From positions 1 to 37,223 of the forward strand of contig JALSIV010000447.1 in assembly GCA_026989685.1 (NCBI GenBank): a stretch of DNA of 37,223 nt. Reading direction: 5' to 3'. Shown piece after piece: positions 1-8,569 of the stretch. A program made the translations under genes and the position numbers. This DNA is from Pirellulaceae bacterium. Lineage in GTDB: Bacteria > Planctomycetota > Planctomycetia > Pirellulales > Pirellulaceae. Every line of letters begins with the position of its first letter. Within the stretch, counting starts at the first letter, position 1. The notes beneath the pieces were generated by a model. The model saw nothing but the letters and a program-made list of their open reading frames with translations. It did no database searches and was not told the origin of the DNA.

Positions 1-855
1 GACCTTCACCTCTTCGGCTCGAATGGAAACCGCCGTCGACAGGTCGGGCGTGAGTCGATAACCGAATGCCAGTCGGCCGCCGAGTCGCTGTTCCATCCAG
101 TCCTGGTAGATACGATCGAACAGGAATCCGCTGGTGCTCATCGTCACCGGTGTGGAGAACAGATACGGCTCGGTGAAACTGACGGAATAACGTTGCACCA
201 GCGTTCCCGGGATGGCCTCGATGCGCAGACCCTGGCCGGCACCTCGAAAAGCGCGTCCCGAGATCAGCTCGTCCCAACTGCGGGGAAGACGAAACAGATC
301 GAAGTTGCGTTCGTCGATGACGATTTGTCCTGTGACACCCAGATCGGAGTTGACGCCGACACCAAAGTTGAAACGACCGGTCGTGGTCTCCTCCACCGTG
401 GCGTCGATGTCTGCGGTTTGGGGCGCGGTGAGGGCCGGATTGACCGGTTCGGGCGTGAGTCCCGGCTGGGGCAGCGGAGGAACCGGTGCCAGAGGGACTC
501 CGGTTCCGCCCGGCGGTGCCGGGCCCGCCGGCGCGGCGGAGGCAGCGGCCGGGACTGAGGATGCGGCACCGTTCGGCAACGGCGCATTTCCCGGCAAGGG
601 ATAGCCTTGGGGACTTCCCGTGGACGGATACTGACCGCGCACAACGGGGCGGGGTGTGGCACTGCCGCTGTTGCCTCCACTGTGGGTGTAGGCCGCTGGC
701 GGCGATGCAGGGGTGGGTGGCGCCAGGGGTGTTGCACAGCCGGAGAGCAACAGCAGTGCCGCCACTCCCGGCACCGCTGCTAGGTAACGCCACGTGAACC
801 GTCGCCGACTCACCGGTGGGAAAGAGGTTGTTCGAATTATCGGATTGGTCGCCAC
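1..855 (-). CDS. BamA-type outer-membrane beta-barrel (surface antigen D15), separate lipoprotein-signal gene, partial
   Basis: Translating the minus strand from a GTG at 855 gives 285 codons without a stop up to the window edge, so the 3' end is missing. Residues 1-40 form a signal peptide ending in a lipobox (LLSGC, Cys40). A Pro/Ala/Gly-rich linker follows to about residue 150. The segment from about residue 160 (motifs TGRFNFGVGVNSD, IDERNFDLF, YSVSFTEPYLFSTP) resembles the start of the BamA/Omp85 barrel as found in planctomycetes. The role is insertion of beta-barrel proteins into the outer membrane. The start is supported by GAGG 7 nt upstream. It lies 18 nt after the POTRA gene, so the two are surely co-transcribed. 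The odd point is that POTRA and barrel are usually one polypeptide. Family assignment is confident; lipid anchoring is inferred. Confidence 0.82.
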   Translation of the reverse strand, partial: MATNPIIRTTSFPPVSRRRFTWRYLAAVPGVAALLLLSGCATPLAPPTPASPPAAYTHSGGNSGSATPRPVVRGQYPSTGSPQGYPLPGNAPLPNGAASSVPAAASAAPAGPAPPGGTGVPLAPVPPLPQPGLTPEPVNPALTAPQTADIDATVEETTTGRFNFGVGVNSDLGVTGQIVIDERNFDLFRLPRSWDELISGRAFRGAGQGLRIEAIPGTLVQRYSVSFTEPYLFSTPVTMSTSGFLFDRIYQDWMEQRLGGRLAFGYRLTPDLSTAVSIRAEEVKV

Positions 856-873
856 GTGTGCCTCGTTGTCAAC

Positions 874-2400
874 TCATCGCTTGAACGGCGGCAAGTAAAG
901 GTCCAGTACGACGGGGCGCGCACGCGGCCCGTCGGGACTCTGCCCTCGGAAGGTCGAGCCGCCTCCATGACCACCATGTCCGCCGTGTCCTCCGTGATTG
1001 CCGTGATTGCCGTGATTGCCATGCGGTTCGGAACGACCTGTCGCAGCGGCTCCGCTGTTCGCCGTGGCGGCCGCGTTGAGCGGTCGGATTTCGATGCGTG
1101 GCGGCTGACCGACGGATGGGTCCTTCTCGAAGACACTCGATGCCTTGAGCCGACGTTCGCTGGCTCGAATCTCCCGAATATCGACAATGTCACCCGGCCG
1201 CAGGGAGAGTCGATTCAGCACCACCGTGATCTTCGTATGAGGAACTTCCCCTTTGATATGGACGTTGATCTTGCCAACGCGGAATTGATCCCCCTCCTCG
1301 ATTTTGTAGACCAGATCGAGCACCCCCGGTTCTTCGGCGAAGCGGGGATTGGCCTGAATGTCGGCGAAGATGTATCCTTGAGCACCATAGATGTCGCGCA
1401 GTTTCCGCTCATCCTGCCGCAAGCCGGCCATGTCGAAGTAGTTGCCGGGCTGTAATTCCAACTGCCGAAGCAGATCGGGCGTTGAGAATTTTTCATTGCC
1501 GATGATGCGCACGTCGCGAATGCGATATCGAGGGCCTTCATCGATCACGAAACGGACCGTGACCCACTCGCCGTTGGACGACCATTCCAATTCGCGGCTG
1601 ATGCGAGCTCGAAAGTAGCCCAGATTGCGATAGTAGGCCGTCAAACGCTCAACGTCTTCTTCCAATTGCCGCTCGTCGAACTTACCCCAGATCAAGTACT
1701 TGAGGAGTCCCGGTTTGGTCTTGACCACGGTTTTCAGTCGACCATCGGTAGCCAGATTGGGGTCGTTGCCTTCGAATTCGACCTTGTAGACTCGCTGGAG
1801 CTTACCTTCGTGGATCACGAATACGGCCCGCTTATCCTGCGGCCTCTCACCTTCGGCAATGTCCACGGTCGTGCTCGGGATTCCCGCCTTGCGGTACAGT
1901 TCTTCGATTTTCCGTTTGGCCTCGCGAAGCGAATAGGCGTTCAGCGAGTCGCCGGGCTTGAGTCCGCATTCCTTCAGCAGCTTGCCGTCGGTGAAGTGCC
2001 GGTTTCCTACGAACCGGACCGTCTCCGCCGTCGGCCGCTCACTGACCTCGTAGGTCAGCAGGATGCCTTGCGGCGTTTCCCGTATGATCGGCCGCACATT
2101 GAAAAACCAGCGACTGGCGTAGAGCCGCTTCACATCTTCCCGGACCGTCGTCGGGTTGAACGGAACGCCCACTCGCGCCCGAATGTGGCGGCGCACCTGA
2201 TCCTCGGGAACCGTTCGATTGCCACGGATCTCGACTCCGATCAGCGGACGTTTCGGTTGGGTCGCCTGAGGCTGGGCGGCCGGTTGCGGCAGCGTGCCCG
2301 GTAGTGGTGGAACTTGCGCCGGGCAGACGGAGGCTAGGCCGGCACTCAGCGCCACAGCCGTCACCACTTGCCGCCAGTACATCCACACAGGCTCTTTCAT
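874..2400 (-). CDS. bamA: BamA-like POTRA-domain protein without barrel
   Basis: The product is 508 aa. Residues 1-28 are a Sec signal peptide. Five POTRA-type repeats follow at roughly 52-123, 124-200, 201-291, 292-370 and 371-440, each with the pattern I.GN....+.(L/R)......G..Y. They form the periplasmic chaperone part of the outer-membrane assembly machine. The protein then has a linker, a Gly/His/Asn-rich stretch at about 458-481 and a tail ending LYLPPFKR, with no barrel. Complete BamA proteins run to about 800 aa. The barrel is encoded by the next gene, 18 nt downstream. The AAGGAAG ribosome site just before ATG 2400 supports the start. A sequencing frameshift is unlikely because the downstream frame begins with its own signal peptide and ribosome site. 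Confidence 0.87.
   Translation of the reverse strand: MKEPVWMYWRQVVTAVALSAGLASVCPAQVPPLPGTLPQPAAQPQATQPKRPLIGVEIRGNRTVPEDQVRRHIRARVGVPFNPTTVREDVKRLYASRWFFNVRPIIRETPQGILLTYEVSERPTAETVRFVGNRHFTDGKLLKECGLKPGDSLNAYSLREAKRKIEELYRKAGIPSTTVDIAEGERPQDKRAVFVIHEGKLQRVYKVEFEGNDPNLATDGRLKTVVKTKPGLLKYLIWGKFDERQLEEDVERLTAYYRNLGYFRARISRELEWSSNGEWVTVRFVIDEGPRYRIRDVRIIGNEKFSTPDLLRQLELQPGNYFDMAGLRQDERKLRDIYGAQGYIFADIQANPRFAEEPGVLDLVYKIEEGDQFRVGKINVHIKGEVPHTKITVVLNRLSLRPGDIVDIREIRASERRLKASSVFEKDPSVGQPPRIEIRPLNAAATANSGAAATGRSEPHGNHGNHGNHGGHGGHGGHGGGSTFRGQSPDGPRARPVVLDLYLPPFKR
961..1023 (-). repeat. In-gene 9-bp tandem repeats encoding a His/Gly/Asn-rich tail
   Basis: About seven direct 9-bp units near the 3' end of the POTRA gene encode HGN x3 then HGG x3. 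The first units differ from the later ones by a GGN/GAT-type change, as expected of slippage and drift. The stretch could bind metal or be a flexible spacer; function is not established. Confidence 0.8.
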
Positions 2401-2934
2401 CGCCTTCCTTGGCTGGTAAGAGAGGGGAGATGGTGTCGATCAGAGAAGGGTCTTTCCGCGAAACAGGCGCCCGATCGCGTCCTTGCCAACCGCCGCACTC
2501 CGTTCGCACGGTCGTGAAGTGGCGGGTAGAAATACCCAATGACGTAGGATGGAACAAGAGCGATTCGGAAAACGGGCGTTTCAGGAGGGCACGACAGGGT
2601 TTGTTAACGAGTATCAGAAAGGGGACCACGGCGGGCGTGAAATCGGGGACCGACGGATTGCCCCAAATTTCCCGGTGGCGGGAGACAGGACAATAGGGGC
2701 GCTGCAGGCGAGGTTCTCGCCGTGGCCCCTGTGAGCGTCTTTTACTCACTCGCGTGCTTACAGGATGTGGCTGGAGAGGGAAGCAGCCCCGATCGGAATG
2801 CAAGTGGAACGACGCCCCCTTGCCGTGGCAACTTTTCGCCGTCCGTTCCGGTGCGGCGATCACCGCGGCGACATTCATATGGGTGTTGGCGTAGAGACGC
2901 GTTGGATCGACGGTCCGCGTTGGACGACGACACG
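2401..2934. other. 534-bp non-coding stretch upstream of the BamA pair
   Basis: No reading frame here has a recognisable product. Several short frames on both strands are open by chance. The minus strand must carry the promoter and leader of the POTRA gene. A hexamer pair TTGTTC, 17 bp, TATTTC lies about 150-180 bp before its ATG, but the -10 match is poor and I do not call it as a promoter. No terminator hairpin with a T-run was seen after the gene ending at 2935. Confidence 0.5.
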
Positions 2935-3351
2935 CTATATTTCGTCCGGTTCAGCCAGTCGATAGCTCGTACTCCGACCGCCGCGCTCGTTCTGCCGAAG
3001 CACGCCGCGTTGGAGGAGTTGTTTGATGTCCCGCAGCGCCGTATCGTGAGAACACTTGGTCATCCGCGCATACTTGGAAGTGCTCAAGTTGCCCTCCCAG
3101 TCGTGCTCGAGCATACGGCTGATCACTTTTCGTTGCCGCTCGTTGACCGGTTGCGCATGGATGCGTTCCCAAAGGCGGGCCTTGCGAAGAACGGAACCGA
3201 GCATCGCTTCGGACCGGTGGTCGAATCCCAGTGCTTCCATTCTGCCGAGGAACCTGCCCTGCTTGTGGCGGACATCGGCCAAGACCTCGACGAGGACGGG
3301 GCTATCCCATGTGAAACGAGACCCGTCGTCGAGTTCGTGAATGAATGTCAT
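2935..3351 (-). CDS. Fic-protein deletion product: partial DUF4172 joined to the C-terminal winged helix
   Basis: The product is 138 aa. Residues 1-43 (MTFIHELDDGSRFTWD, then RHKQGRFLGRMEALGF) match the N-terminal DUF4172 region of Fic-family proteins. Residues 44-138 (VLRKARLWE, NERQRK, TKCSHDTALRDI, ERGGRSTSYRL) match their C-terminal winged-helix domain. The catalytic Fic core between them, with HPF..GNGR, is absent, so AMP transfer cannot occur. Full-length relatives are about 350-380 aa. The junction is in frame. GGAG 8 nt before ATG 3351 supports the start; the frame also runs further upstream, but that part is not Fic-like. It is either a decayed remnant or a small DNA-binding protein. 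Operator-like repeats in its promoter area make the second option worth testing. Confidence 0.75.
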   Translation of the reverse strand: MTFIHELDDGSRFTWDSPVLVEVLADVRHKQGRFLGRMEALGFDHRSEAMLGSVLRKARLWERIHAQPVNERQRKVISRMLEHDWEGNLSTSKYARMTKCSHDTALRDIKQLLQRGVLRQNERGGRSTSYRLAEPDEI

Positions 3352-3410
3352 GATCCGGCTCCAAAGCCTCCCTCCAGTCCTCGCGCTGAATCGAACGACG
3401 TCTACTGCAT

Positions 3411-3453
3411 ATTCTACGCAGATTATGCGTCGAAAAAAGTGGTAAACTACGCA
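3411..3453 (-). promoter_or_regulatory. Candidate promoter and operator of the Fic-derived gene
   Basis: This is an AT-rich patch in a G+C-rich setting. It contains the inverted repeat ACGCA-N5-TGCGT at 3416-3430 and a further CTACGCA at 3447-3453 matching the one at 3414-3420. On the minus strand a TAGAAT hexamer (3411-3416) resembles a -10 box next to the palindrome, so a protein bound there could block transcription. No good -35 box is visible. It lies 60-100 bp before ATG 3351. Confidence 0.35.
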
Positions 3454-3561
3454 AGCCATTCTGAAAGCCGAGAATGCCGGACACCTTGGGACATCAAAGG
3501 CCCGCTCACAGACACCCACTCTTTTCACTTTCACCCGACAGCGGGGTAGTAGCTGAAGAGG

Positions 3562-3584
3562 GCAGCGTGCAGGATGCTCGCTGC
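3562..3584 (-). terminator. Weak hairpin after flgL
   Basis: GCAGCG and CGCTGC flank an 11-nt loop just beyond the flgL stop codon. There is no T-run, so it is at best a weak or factor-dependent terminator of the flagellar operon. Confidence 0.3.
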
Positions 3585-3591
3585 TATACGA

Positions 3592-6270
3592 TCAGATGAA
3601 GTCGAGCAACGTCAGGCGAAACGTGCGTCCGATCATTTCCATGGTCGCCTGCAGGGCGATTTGCTCGGCAGTGAGGCGAGAAATCGCGTCGGCGAAGTCG
3701 GTATCCAGCTTTTCCGAGAGGACCTCCTGGACTTCGATCCGCTCGTTTTCCAGTCGCGTTGAAAGCGCGTCGACGGTTTGAGCTCGCGTGCCGATCAGGG
3801 CCCGCTGCAAAGACGATCGATCCAGGTCGGAATCGAGCAGGCCGGCCAACCGTTCGATCTCCGCCGTGTCGTCTTCTTTGACGGCACGTTGCAGCCGGAG
3901 GAGCGTGTTGAACACGCCGGCTGCTTCGAGTGGCCGCACATCGGTTCCCCGTACTATCTGGTCGCCGCCGATGGCTGTTCCGCTCAATGATTCCTGTCCC
4001 GTCGGGATCAGTCCCAGATCCCAGGCCGCCTGGCTGGGAGACTGTCGGCGCACTTGTAGCGTGTCCGGTCCCGCCGTATTGGGATCGACGATTTCGATTC
4101 CGTTGCCGAAGTCGACGAACTTGGCCACTACGGCCGTGGCCGGATCGAGGTTGTTCGGGTGGCCGTTGATCCGGTCCAGCACGTCGCCCACCGTCTGGGC
4201 CCCGGTCAGATCGATCGAGAGTTCGACACCGTCGCGGCGTCGGATGATCAGGTCCGGCCCGCCGTATGTCGACACGCCTCGGCCGTAGTTGAGTTGATCG
4301 AGGCGTGTCTCGCGAGTCAAGGTGCGCAGTCCGAGTTGCTCCGCGGTGCGTCCACCGTTTTCCCCAATGGAGAAGTCCACGCCGCTGACTCGCGAGCGGA
4401 CGTCGATCGCCGTGCCGGCCTCGTTGATCGCGACCAGCACGTCGGCTCCCGAGTCGTTGATGGCGTTGATCAGATCGTCGACCGTCTCGACGCCCGCCAG
4501 TGTCACGGGGAACGACTGACCATCCTGGAAGATGATCAGCCCCGACGGGTCGAGCGCCTCTCCAGTGCCGCTCGTAGTGGTCGTCAGCGCATCGGGATCG
4601 ACGATTCCGGAACCCGAAAGTGATGGCGTGGTGACGTCCAGCGGGGCGAGGGTGGCATCGAAGCGCGTAGAGAAATCGGCGGACGCATTGAGAGCGTCGA
4701 CCACATTGGAGGCTTGAGAACCCAGCGGTGAGACATGGACGAAGAAAGTGTTGCCGTCGCCGCCGCTGTTGCCCGTGTAACCGGAGACGACTCCGGCGTC
4801 GGAGGCCGACACCGGCTGTGCCGGATCGTAGGTTTCTCCCAGCGAATTATCGGGCGTTGCGGTGAACATGCCCTGCGCATTGATGGCGGCGACGAGTGTG
4901 CCCAATCGAGTCTGATCGGCGTCGTCGATGGTGACGACCAGCGTTTTGTTGGCGGAATCGTAGCTGACGGTGGCCAGGTCGCCGCCCAGCGGAGCCGCTT
5001 GGATTTCAACCGAGACGCCGTTTGCCGTCGTGCCTGCCGTGTTGGCCGTCAGCACGATGTCGTTGGCGGAGCCGCTGAGAGTCAGCGCGGCTCGAGCGGG
5101 TACCGGATTGGGTTCGTAGACAACGTATTCGTTGCCCGGATTGAGTCCAGGAGCCGCTTGCAGCAGGCCGTCGTTGACGAGCTGAATGGCATACCCGTTG
5201 TCGGCGGCTCCCACGTTCTTCGACTCGATCGCAATGTCGTTGTGGCGGCCCGGCGACCGCAGCAAGGCTCGAGCTTTCACTCCCAGCATGTCCGAAATCG
5301 GTGTGGTCACGCGTAGGCGGGGGTTCAGATCCTCTCCCACCAGCGGCGCGGTTCCGGTCCCCGTTTCGTTCCGGATTCCCAGTGCGGCCGCTGTTCGGCC
5401 GCCGTCGACTTCGGTGATCGTCAGGTTGCCGCCGCCGGCCTCATCGAGTTGGAGCACGAGTCCGGTGGGCGTGATGTCGACTGTGAGCTCCCGTCCCGGT
5501 GGAGCGCTATCGGCCAGGATGCGGGCCACGTCGCCGACGGTGGCTGCTCCGGCCAGGTCCACCACGGTCGAACCGGCTCCATCGGAGATGCGCAGACTGC
5601 CGAGCGGCACGCCGCTTCCACCTCGCAGTTCGCTCAGCGGCGTCGATGCTCGCAGGACCGGATTGTAGTCGCTGTCGGGTCGGACTTCCTCCGACAATCC
5701 ACCGAACACGTCGGCGCCGGAGACATTGGTGTCGATCAGCAGGTTGAAATCGCCGAATGTCCGCAGTTGCTCCTCGTTTCCGCGGAAGGCGATGCGACCA
5801 CCCAGGTCTTCGTACGGCACGACGGTCGGATCGGAGCCGGCGAACAAGTAGCGTCCTTGGAATCGCATATTGGCAACTTGCAGAAAGCGTTCGACGATCG
5901 CCTCCAGCTCCAGCGCGATGGCGTCGCGTTGCGTGGCATCGGTCGTGCTGTCAACCGCCTGGACGGCCAGCCCTCGGGCTCGAGCGAGCAGGTTGCCGCT
6001 GTCATTGAGTGTGGCATCGGTAACATCCAAGAAGGCCGTTGCCTCTCGAAGGTTCACCGCCATTTGCGCTTTCTGTTCCAGCAGACGTTGCAGTTGCATG
6101 CCTCGAGTCGCCGCGGGGAGGTCGTCGCTGGGAACACGCAGTCGTTCTCCCGTGGAGAGTTGGCGCTGGATCGCTGCGAGCGCCGTCTGGCCGGCCTGCA
6201 TTTGCGCCTGCATCTGCTCACGGACGGCCATGGTACTGACCCGGCTGACTGCACTAGAGATTAGGCTCAT
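3592..6270 (-). CDS. flgL: Hook-filament junction protein FlgL, very large
   Basis: The product is 892 aa against about 300 for the enterobacterial protein. Residues 1-150 are the conserved flagellin-like N-terminal coiled coil, with LSTGERLRVPSDD and FQGRYLFAGS typical of FlgL. The C-terminal coiled coil (about 790-892) ends in MEMIGRTFRLTLLDFI. Between them lies a variable block of about 600 residues. It contains at least three flagellin-hook-IN-like units (about 208-300, 560-650, 656-755), each with VDL.GA.TVGDV-type spacing and ending in a (A/Q)LG(I/L) motif. Only the termini pack in the axial structure; the insert would be exposed on the surface. It is the last gene of the operon. The ribosome site is weak (GAG before ATG 6270). 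Confidence 0.93.
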   Translation of the reverse strand: MSLISSAVSRVSTMAVREQMQAQMQAGQTALAAIQRQLSTGERLRVPSDDLPAATRGMQLQRLLEQKAQMAVNLREATAFLDVTDATLNDSGNLLARARGLAVQAVDSTTDATQRDAIALELEAIVERFLQVANMRFQGRYLFAGSDPTVVPYEDLGGRIAFRGNEEQLRTFGDFNLLIDTNVSGADVFGGLSEEVRPDSDYNPVLRASTPLSELRGGSGVPLGSLRISDGAGSTVVDLAGAATVGDVARILADSAPPGRELTVDITPTGLVLQLDEAGGGNLTITEVDGGRTAAALGIRNETGTGTAPLVGEDLNPRLRVTTPISDMLGVKARALLRSPGRHNDIAIESKNVGAADNGYAIQLVNDGLLQAAPGLNPGNEYVVYEPNPVPARAALTLSGSANDIVLTANTAGTTANGVSVEIQAAPLGGDLATVSYDSANKTLVVTIDDADQTRLGTLVAAINAQGMFTATPDNSLGETYDPAQPVSASDAGVVSGYTGNSGGDGNTFFVHVSPLGSQASNVVDALNASADFSTRFDATLAPLDVTTPSLSGSGIVDPDALTTTTSGTGEALDPSGLIIFQDGQSFPVTLAGVETVDDLINAINDSGADVLVAINEAGTAIDVRSRVSGVDFSIGENGGRTAEQLGLRTLTRETRLDQLNYGRGVSTYGGPDLIIRRRDGVELSIDLTGAQTVGDVLDRINGHPNNLDPATAVVAKFVDFGNGIEIVDPNTAGPDTLQVRRQSPSQAAWDLGLIPTGQESLSGTAIGGDQIVRGTDVRPLEAAGVFNTLLRLQRAVKEDDTAEIERLAGLLDSDLDRSSLQRALIGTRAQTVDALSTRLENERIEVQEVLSEKLDTDFADAISRLTAEQIALQATMEMIGRTFRLTLLDFI

Positions 6271-6357
6271 CGTCTCGGCTTCTCATTTTCCCTTGTTTTC
6301 CGGCGTGCCGGTGGCCCTGAACCGGCTGCCCTCGATCGGCCCGTCGGTGTTGTTCCG

Positions 6358-8052
6358 TTACAGTCTCACCAGTACGTCCAGCAGTTCATTGACGGTAGCG
6401 ATGAATCGGGCCGAGGCCTGGAACATTCGCTGCATGCTGATCATTCGGATCGCTTCTTCGTCGATGTTGACCCCGCTCTTGGCCAGCTTTTCGCCGCGCA
6501 ACGTTTCTTGAAACAGACGATAGCCCTCGGTCACCGACTTGGAGACGGCAGCCGCCTGCGACACGCCGGAGACCATGTTGTGATATTGGTCTTGCAGTGA
6601 TGTATCGGCTTCATCCGCGGGCGTCGTGAACAGGGCTCCCAGCGTTTCCGCATTGCGGCTGTCCGCTCCGATCCCCGATCGGCTGGCGGCGAACAGGCGG
6701 GGATCTTGTCGGAGCGTTGCGGCGATGTCGATATCGCGTCCATTGGTGCCGGAGAAAAAGGTGTTGATCCCGAGTGCCGCCAGCACTCCGCTGGTGTCGT
6801 CTTGGAAGGCGAACTCGAGTGTTGGGTCGTCGACCGTCATGGAGAGTCGTCCCTGCTCGATGGTGGCGGTGAGTCCATCGACGGCATCGAGTTGGTCGGC
6901 CAGATCTTGCAGCGTGGAGTCGTCTCCTCGGCCATTGAGTTGGATCGAGATGGATGTCCGCGTGGTGACATCGGTCTGACGGTTTCTCAGAATGAGTTGA
7001 AAGGTGCCGCTGGTCGGAGGGAACGGCAGGCCGACCGAGTCGAGCGGCTCGCCCGAATCGTCGACGGCTCGTTCGGCCGTCACCTGCTGCATGCCGACCA
7101 GTCCCTGGCCCGAGGCGTGCACTCGGTTGAATTGCCGAATCACATCGGAGGCCAACGTGTTGAGCGTATCGAGGAAACCGCCGAGGATTTCATCTCTCGA
7201 ATCGACCAGTCCCGCCAATTTTCCTGCTTCCGGCTGGAGCGGCGTCTGAGTGTCTGCGATGACCAGATCGGCGGCGCGCAGCCCGTTGGCGTCTTCTCCG
7301 TAGACGGTTTCCACCTGCCGCACGGTACTTTCGTAGATCAAGGATTCGCTCTCGTAGAACACGTTGACCGAACCGCCGGCTTGTTCCACGGCCCGAACGG
7401 GAATCCACTGGGAAAGTTCCATCAGCGACTGGTAACGCTGGCTGCGCAGTGCCCCGGCGTCCCCTTTGATCGTTCTGCCTTGTTCGGCCGTGACGATCCG
7501 CCGATTCAAGTCGGAGATTTGTTCGAGCAGTCGATTGATTTCTTTGGCTGCGTCTTCCACTTGCAGGTTCAGGTCCTGGCGCATTTGATCGACCTGTCCG
7601 GTGAGTCGTCGAAAGTCTTCGGCCAGACGGGCCCCTTGCAGCACCGCCAGATTGCGAACGGCGGGATCTTCCGGTTGATTGAGAACGTCCTGCACGGAGT
7701 TGAAAAACCGGTTGAGCGACGTGCTGAGATCGTTTTCGCCGAGTTCCTGCAGCAGCGATTCCAGGCGCGCGTAGATTTCGTCTCGCGCTACGCTACCGGA
7801 CAGGTCGGCGGTCGCGCTGCGCAAACGCTGTTCCAGCAACTGATCGATCTGCTGGACGATCGCTTCGATCTGGACTCCCGATCCGAGTCGAATGTTGCCC
7901 AGGTCCTGTACGGGCCCGGGTTGCAGCAGCATCTCTTCGCGGATGAATCCGGGCGTCTGCGAATTGGCGATGTTGTTGCCGGCGACTTGCAGGCCGATCT
8001 GCGACACTGAGAGTGCCTGCCGACCGATACTCAGAGATGACAACAGACTCAT
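6358..8052 (-). CDS. flgK: Hook-associated protein FlgK (HAP1)
   Basis: The product is 564 aa, normal for the family. It is the first of the two junction proteins between hook and filament and is exported by the flagellar type III apparatus. The N-terminus carries the rod/hook signature NNIANSQTPGF (residues 29-39), and the C-terminus has the matching helix (EEAIRMISMQRMFQASARFI). The start at 8052 is chosen over an in-frame one 13 codons upstream because GGAGG lies 6-7 nt before it and the conserved MSLLSSLSIGRQAL begins there. It follows flgN by 13 nt and precedes flgL by 87 nt. Confidence 0.95.
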   Translation of the reverse strand: MSLLSSLSIGRQALSVSQIGLQVAGNNIANSQTPGFIREEMLLQPGPVQDLGNIRLGSGVQIEAIVQQIDQLLEQRLRSATADLSGSVARDEIYARLESLLQELGENDLSTSLNRFFNSVQDVLNQPEDPAVRNLAVLQGARLAEDFRRLTGQVDQMRQDLNLQVEDAAKEINRLLEQISDLNRRIVTAEQGRTIKGDAGALRSQRYQSLMELSQWIPVRAVEQAGGSVNVFYESESLIYESTVRQVETVYGEDANGLRAADLVIADTQTPLQPEAGKLAGLVDSRDEILGGFLDTLNTLASDVIRQFNRVHASGQGLVGMQQVTAERAVDDSGEPLDSVGLPFPPTSGTFQLILRNRQTDVTTRTSISIQLNGRGDDSTLQDLADQLDAVDGLTATIEQGRLSMTVDDPTLEFAFQDDTSGVLAALGINTFFSGTNGRDIDIAATLRQDPRLFAASRSGIGADSRNAETLGALFTTPADEADTSLQDQYHNMVSGVSQAAAVSKSVTEGYRLFQETLRGEKLAKSGVNIDEEAIRMISMQRMFQASARFIATVNELLDVLVRL

Positions 8053-8065
8053 GGTCGCCTCCGAT

Positions 8066-8554
8066 TCACATCTGCTGGTCGACCAGAGCACCCTGGTGGA
8101 CAGGGAGCGTGTCGGGTCCGTACGTCGGCTTGAGCCGTCCGCCGGAGGCCAGCACCTCCAGCATCTGCGCGAGATGGATCAGGGATCGTTGGGCGAGAAC
8201 CCAATGCGAAAGGCTCTCGTGCTGCAGCAGTTTCATGCGGGCCGCCAGTCGTTCGACTCGTTGCCGGGCTTCTCCTTCCGTACCGGCGGGGAGCCAGCAC
8301 GCCAATTCCCGCAGGCTGTGAATATGGGGCGCCACCTGCCGGGCTCGGCGAATCAGCTCCTCGCGCCGCCGGTGGCACCCTTCCAGCCGCTCCAGCAACG
8401 CAGTTTCCTCGACCTGCGTTGCTGAAAGCGCTGTGCGGTCCTTTTGAGCCAGGCAGCGGCGCTTTTCCGACAACAAGGCCAGCAGGGCTTCTTGCGTGTT
8501 ATCCAAATCGTCCAGCAGGGCGTTGAGGTCCGATTCCCAAATCGCCAGATCCAT
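8066..8554 (-). CDS. flgN: FlgN-family flagellar export chaperone
   Basis: The product is 162 aa, acidic to neutral and almost entirely helical, with long coiled-coil stretches (residues 5-70 and 90-135). Heptad leucines and the pattern LL..LEGCHRRREELIRR are typical of FlgN. FlgN binds the C-termini of FlgK and FlgL and keeps them unfolded for export. Its place immediately before flgK supports the call more than sequence identity, which is low in this family. AAGGAG 6 nt before ATG 8554 fixes the start. Confidence 0.85.
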   Translation of the reverse strand: MDLAIWESDLNALLDDLDNTQEALLALLSEKRRCLAQKDRTALSATQVEETALLERLEGCHRRREELIRRARQVAPHIHSLRELACWLPAGTEGEARQRVERLAARMKLLQHESLSHWVLAQRSLIHLAQMLEVLASGGRLKPTYGPDTLPVHQGALVDQQM

Positions 8555-8569
8555 GACTTCTCCTTGTTC

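Noticed and set aside
2039-2878. Minus-strand frame of 279 aa across the POTRA gene start
   Set aside because: More than half overlaps the POTRA gene in another frame and the rest has no family resemblance.
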